NCBI GenBank assembly: GCA_018398805.1
Contig: JAGFBZ010000555.1
Coordinates: 62,001 to 126,000 of the forward strand
Source of the DNA: Hirundichthys speculiger
Lineage: Eukaryota > Chordata > Actinopteri > Beloniformes > Exocoetidae
Reading direction: 5' to 3'
Length of the DNA: 64,000 bases
How positions within the stretch are numbered: position 1 is the first letter of the stretch; the number at the start of each line of letters is the position of its first letter. Shown here piece after piece: positions 60,097 to 64,000 of the stretch. The position numbers and the translations under genes are program-made. Below the pieces are notes generated by a model. It did no database searches. It was given only the letters and a program-made list of their open reading frames with translations, and had not been told where the DNA came from.

Positions 60097-60892
60097 CAGG
60101 GGTGTCAGACTCATTTTCACTGAGGGCCACATCAGCATCATGGTTGCCCTCGAAGGGCCAGATTGACAGCATGAATGTAACAAATGCAATGTAACTCAAA
60201 ATAAATTCAACTACACCTTATTATATTGTTAAATAACAGTTTCTGTATTTATTATGTATTCAAGTTTCAAATATTTAACTCATTATTATATTAAACTCAG
60301 GGTTTGTGGTTGTAAACCTGCTCTCACACAGGACACAGCACACTCAGAGTATCCATTACCTTGGTTTCAGAAGCGGAAGCGATTCTTTGTTTTTCTTGGA
60401 GGTGAAATTTAGCATACTTAGCTCCGTGTTTGTTGTCAAAATGCAGACGGAGATTAAACTCTTTCACGACTGACACCGCCTCATAACACAAAAGAAACAC
60501 TGTTTTTTCACCTCGAGGTACAAACTTGTATTCGTTTTCCCATCGTTCATGAAACTGCCTTCCTTGTTCATCATTTTTACTTTTCTTGGACATGTCGGGT
60601 AGTTTGTAGACATTTTTCTTAAGTCCATTAGTTCTGAAAATTGTCTTGATGTCTTGCTCATAGTGAGATACCGTTATCGTATGGTATACCATATCATTGT
60701 GGGTATTGACGAAATGCATTGTGGGAGATGTAGTTTATTGTCAATATGCACTTTAATGTGGTGTAAGCTTATTTTAAGTCTTAAAATATTGGTTTAAAAT
60801 TTAAGCCAATAATGCAGAAGCTCGCGAGGGCCACATAAACATGACGTGGCGGGCCACATTTGGTCCCACAGGCCTTGAGTTTGACACATGTG
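60097..60892 (-). mobile_element. hAT-like DNA transposon remnant with 8-bp target-site duplication
   Basis: Termini CAGGGGTGTCAGACTCA and, inverted at the other end, CACATGTGTCAAACTCA. Both sides carry the octamer ATCTAGAT (60089-60096 and 60893-60900), the 8-bp duplication diagnostic of hAT insertion. GGGCCACAT words near both ends are typical of Charlie-like hAT elements. Inside lies only an N-terminal transposase fragment on the minus strand, so this is an internally deleted copy. Confidence 0.88.
60324..60593 (-). pseudogene. hAT transposase N-terminal fragment (BED-finger-like)
   Basis: From MSKKSKND, through FHERWENEYKFV, then LLCYEAVSVVKEFNLRLHF and DNKHGAKYAKF, ending at a stop after about 89 codons. 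Pattern matches the N-terminus of hAT transposase-like proteins (GTF2IRD2/ZBED-like family). The first Cys of the C-x2-C pair is not present in the expected place; the H-x4-H part is kept. Open for its whole length, so either young or by chance undisturbed. No catalytic domain. Confidence 0.72.
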
Positions 60893-63420
60893 ATCTAGAT
60901 TGTTTTATTTCAAATGAATGATGGTGGTGTGTAAAGATCAAATCATTAAAGATTCTGTCATTGCCCAAATACGTCTGGACTCGACCGTTTGTCCTGTCAA
61001 CAAAAATGATTTTCAAAATTCAAGTTCACATCAGTCACATTTATCCAAAACTGAGCAATACACTGCAGTTAAAGACAAAATATGTTGTTACAAAATTCAG
61101 ATACAAGGAAACAAGAGAAGAGAAAAATACCCTTCAGTGTTAACAATGCCAAATACATGTCATTACAAGATGTGCTTTTAGGAAAAACAGATGTCTGGAG
61201 GAAGTCTGGGTGAAAGTATGATTTAGCTTTGGCTTGGTACAAACTGTAAGAGACCTTGATTACGTTCTGTCTTGGGCATGTTTTCAGTCCCTTAAGAGAT
61301 TACAGGACATTTTTGGATGGTGTTTGTATTTTAATATCAGTCCTCTTGTGTTCTGGATGGCTTTATAGGCCAATCTTGTGAAACCTAATTCAACACAGGG
61401 TGCTCGCGTGCATATTTATGTGGCCCAGTTTAATGGGACAATGACAAACTGAAGGCTGGCCCTCTTTAATGCTGTAGACTGGGCTGAAACCAGTGCTCTC
61501 GGTGGTTTTGACCCACAAGGGTGGCTGCTGTTTAAGATGGTCATTAGTGCCAGATGTTAATGATCCCCCGCGATGCGTGTTGGCATGGTGTGTGTGTGTG
61601 TGTGTGTGAGTCGACAGATGGTTTGCGTTGGTCACACACACTGACTTCCACCATCAGTTCAATTATTCACACTAGGAGACTGAAACAAATGACTAAAATC
61701 TTTTTTTTTTTTTTTACAGTAAAATCTACTGGTTTAGTTACATTTGATCCAAATCTGCATTAGATTACTAAAATATTTTGAGCCCATTCTAACAGATCAT
61801 GATTATTGGATGATTGTTAAGATTATTAGGCAAAAAGTGTGCATGTTTTATATATGAGTGTTTGCAGTATGTGCATCTGTGTTCAGGCCAAGAGCACTTC
61901 AATGTTTTAGGGAGCCTGTGTAACAAGAGGCCAGCAGACAACAGCTGGTGTTGTGTAGGTGTGTGTGTGTGTGTTTTCGTCCAAAGAGACTGACTAAAGG
62001 GGCCTCCTACCCTTTTGTTGCAGGAGAGGCATATCATTAGCATCTGAACCTCCTCACTGGCCATCAGGAGAAAGAGATGAAAAGCTGTGGCGAGACAGAG
62101 ACAGAGATGGAGAGAGGCTGAGTGATGGACGGGGGGGTTGGGTGGAGGGGGGTGCCCAGGGGATACCGCAGGCAAATGGTGGCAATAACTGGCGACACCT
62201 GCCAGTTCAGCAAAATGTGCTCTCTGTTTGTGTGAGCCGGTTGGTCCATTTAGGAGGCACCGCTCTCAGCGCAGATCTGAGGGCGTGTTACCATGAAATC
62301 GATCCAGAGGCTGGGTGACCTGGGAGGTGTAGTGCACAGCTGCTGCCAGTGGGTGGAGCAACAGAGCTCCTTTACGCCACAGGAGAGATGAGACAGAGGA
62401 GGAAGCACATGCAGGCTGCAGAGAGAACTGTCCTATCAGACAAGATTCTTTTTGGAAACCATGGAGTTGCACCATCCAGCTTGCTTTTAGCTCACCAGCT
62501 CAAAAGCCTACACCTCTGATGGTATGAGGTGCATTAGTGCCTATGGAAGAGGCCACCTGCACATCTGGAAAGGAAATATCAATGCTTAAAGGTACATGCA
62601 GGTTTTAGAGGAACATATGTTCTCATCCATACAATGGACCTCATTCATGAAATGTGAGCAGAATAGATTTGTGCTTAAACTCCGAGCAGAGCAAAATTTA
62701 TGTGTTTCGGCATTTGTGAAAATGTTGCTCATTCCAAACTTTTCGTTGCTACGAACAAAATCTACTCCTTCCCCCTCTGTGTGGAGCTTTTGTTAATGGG
62801 AGGCGCACATAAATCGGCTATTGCTTGTTCTCAGATTTTACAACGTTAATGACTCATATGGACTGCTATTTTCACGATATGTTGATACTTTTAAACCACG
62901 TGTTTTAAACATGAGAAGAAATTTGAAATATAAGGTTTATCTTAATCAACGGACATTTCGCATAGTTACGCTTCAGATTGTGTTTCTTAAAGTCCCAGTG
63001 GTTTGTTAAAATGGATTTGATCTGCTGACAGAGACCTCTGCAGTGACTTGGACCATTATGAAGAGCACCAACAGTGTCATGAAGCCATGCTGGATTCCTG
63101 ACAAAGGTTTCTCAGATGAAGGAGACAATGCATTTGTCTGCAGCAGAGTTTTGCTGAAATAGAGACAATCTTTTGCAAAATCAAATAAAAACCATTTTCA
63201 GTTCACATCACAGAAGACACCACATTAAATATCTGCATTAAGTCCTGGTTGCACAAGGAAGAGGAAAGAGCTGGGATCAGGGTTTTTTTTATTCTTTTTG
63301 CACCCACCTCAGGTCTCAATAGAAGTTTCAAAACCAGAGCACTTGCTAGCCCTGCCTCCTTGACTGGATTCATTAGATTATGAGGTTTCCTGAAGTTTTC
63401 AAGATCACATGAATCATGCG

Positions 63421-64000
63421 ACAGAGATGAGAATCAGCACCTCCAAATCTGAGACCATGGTTCTTAGTCAGAAAAGGGTAGAATGCCTCCTCCTGGTTGG
63501 GAGTGAGGTTCTGCCTCAAGTGGAGGAGTTCAAGTATCTCAGGGTCTTGTTCATAAGTGATGGGAGAAAGGAGATCGACAGATGAGTTGGTGCATCGTCT
63601 GCTGTGGTGCAGAGACTCTGTACCGGTCCGTTGTGGTGAAGAGAGAGCTGAGCCAAAGGGCAAGACTCTCTGTTTACCGGTCGATCTTTGTTCCAACCCT
63701 CACCTATGGTCATGAACTGTGGGTAGTGAAAGAACGAGACCGCAGATACAAGCGGCTGAAATGGGCTTTATCTGTAGGGTGGCTGGACTCTCCCTTAGAG
63801 ATGGACTGAGAAGTTCAGTCATCCGGGAGAGACTCAGAGTCGACCCACTGCTTCTCCACATCGAGAGGAGCCAGTTGAGGTGGTTCGGGCACCTGGCTAG
63901 GATGCCCCCCGGACGCCTCCCTGGAGAGGTGTTTCAGGCTTGTCCAACTGGGAGAAGACCACGAGGCAGATCCAGGACACGCTGGAGAGATGGCATCTCT
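63421..64000 (+). pseudogene. degraded LINE reverse transcriptase, 3' part (runs off right edge)
   Basis: Plus strand, three-frame reading: MRISTSKSETMVLSQKRV, VEEFKYLRVLFISDGRKEID then a stop; next frame LYRSVVVKRELSQRARLSVY and RSIFVPTLTYGHELWV; then, in another frame, the end of ORF2 related to IERSQLRWFGHLARMPPGR and TGRRPRGRSRTRWRDGI. This is the widespread teleost non-LTR retrotransposon ORF2 C-terminus. At least two frame breaks and a 5' truncation near 63421 mean it is dead. Exact clade not determined. Confidence 0.85.

Larger units (their letters stand above)
46990..63420. other. non-coding DNA upstream of actb
   Basis: About 16 kb without a supported coding exon. Fascin (FSCN1 in human) would be the next expected gene but no fascin-like frame was recognised. 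Contains transposon remnants, microsatellites, poly-C tracts and two TATA-like candidates, listed separately. Many short open frames are chance. Confidence 0.7.

Overview
The window is vertebrate nuclear DNA, almost certainly from a teleost fish and probably a percomorph. It holds one complete gene, cytoplasmic beta-actin (actb), and the 5' two thirds or more of a very large gene, tnrc18. Both lie on the minus strand, in the same order and orientation as TNRC18 and ACTB on human chromosome 7p22. The fish assignment rests on actin starting Met-Glu-Asp-Glu with Val10, on intron sizes, and on repeats typical of fish genomes.

Layout from high to low coordinate, which is the direction of transcription. 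Positions 47-64 kb are non-coding upstream DNA holding a hAT-like transposon remnant with an 8-bp target-site duplication, a Tc1/mariner-like transposase remnant, a degraded LINE at the right edge, microsatellites and poly-C tracts. Positions 43.0-46.9 kb are actb: CCAAT/CArG/TATA promoter, non-coding exon 1, five coding exons giving 375 aa, and a 3'UTR with polyadenylation signal. Positions 35.3-43.0 kb are intergenic, with three similarly oriented CTCF-like motifs just past the actb 3' end, long TA repeats and an unexplained GC-rich island. Positions 1-35.3 kb are tnrc18: a CpG-rich promoter region, first coding exon at 33.1-33.3 kb, a 10-kb first coding intron, and 26 coding exons located here by splice sites and phase. 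The last exon runs off the left edge, so the C-terminal BAH domain is not in the window.

The tnrc18 model covers about 2,400 codons: N-terminal MDGRDF box, a long Arg/Glu/Asp-rich exon, a Gln-rich coiled region, an AT-hook, acidic and Ser-rich stretches, and the Tudor-like module at 3.1-3.8 kb. Splice phases agree at every junction, but three exons (17597-19430, 12485-12900, 11236-12235) each carry one base too many. Each break falls at or near a run of five or six G on the + strand. Consensus homopolymer error is the simplest reading, though a short intron is possible in the third.

The two genes are not a functional pathway: actb is a cytoskeletal housekeeping gene and tnrc18 encodes a chromatin protein whose human counterpart reads H3K9me3 and represses retroelements. 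I found no convincing undescribed system. The items most worth checking are the frame breaks, the CTCF-like cluster, the palindromic elements and the GC-rich island with a perfect hairpin.
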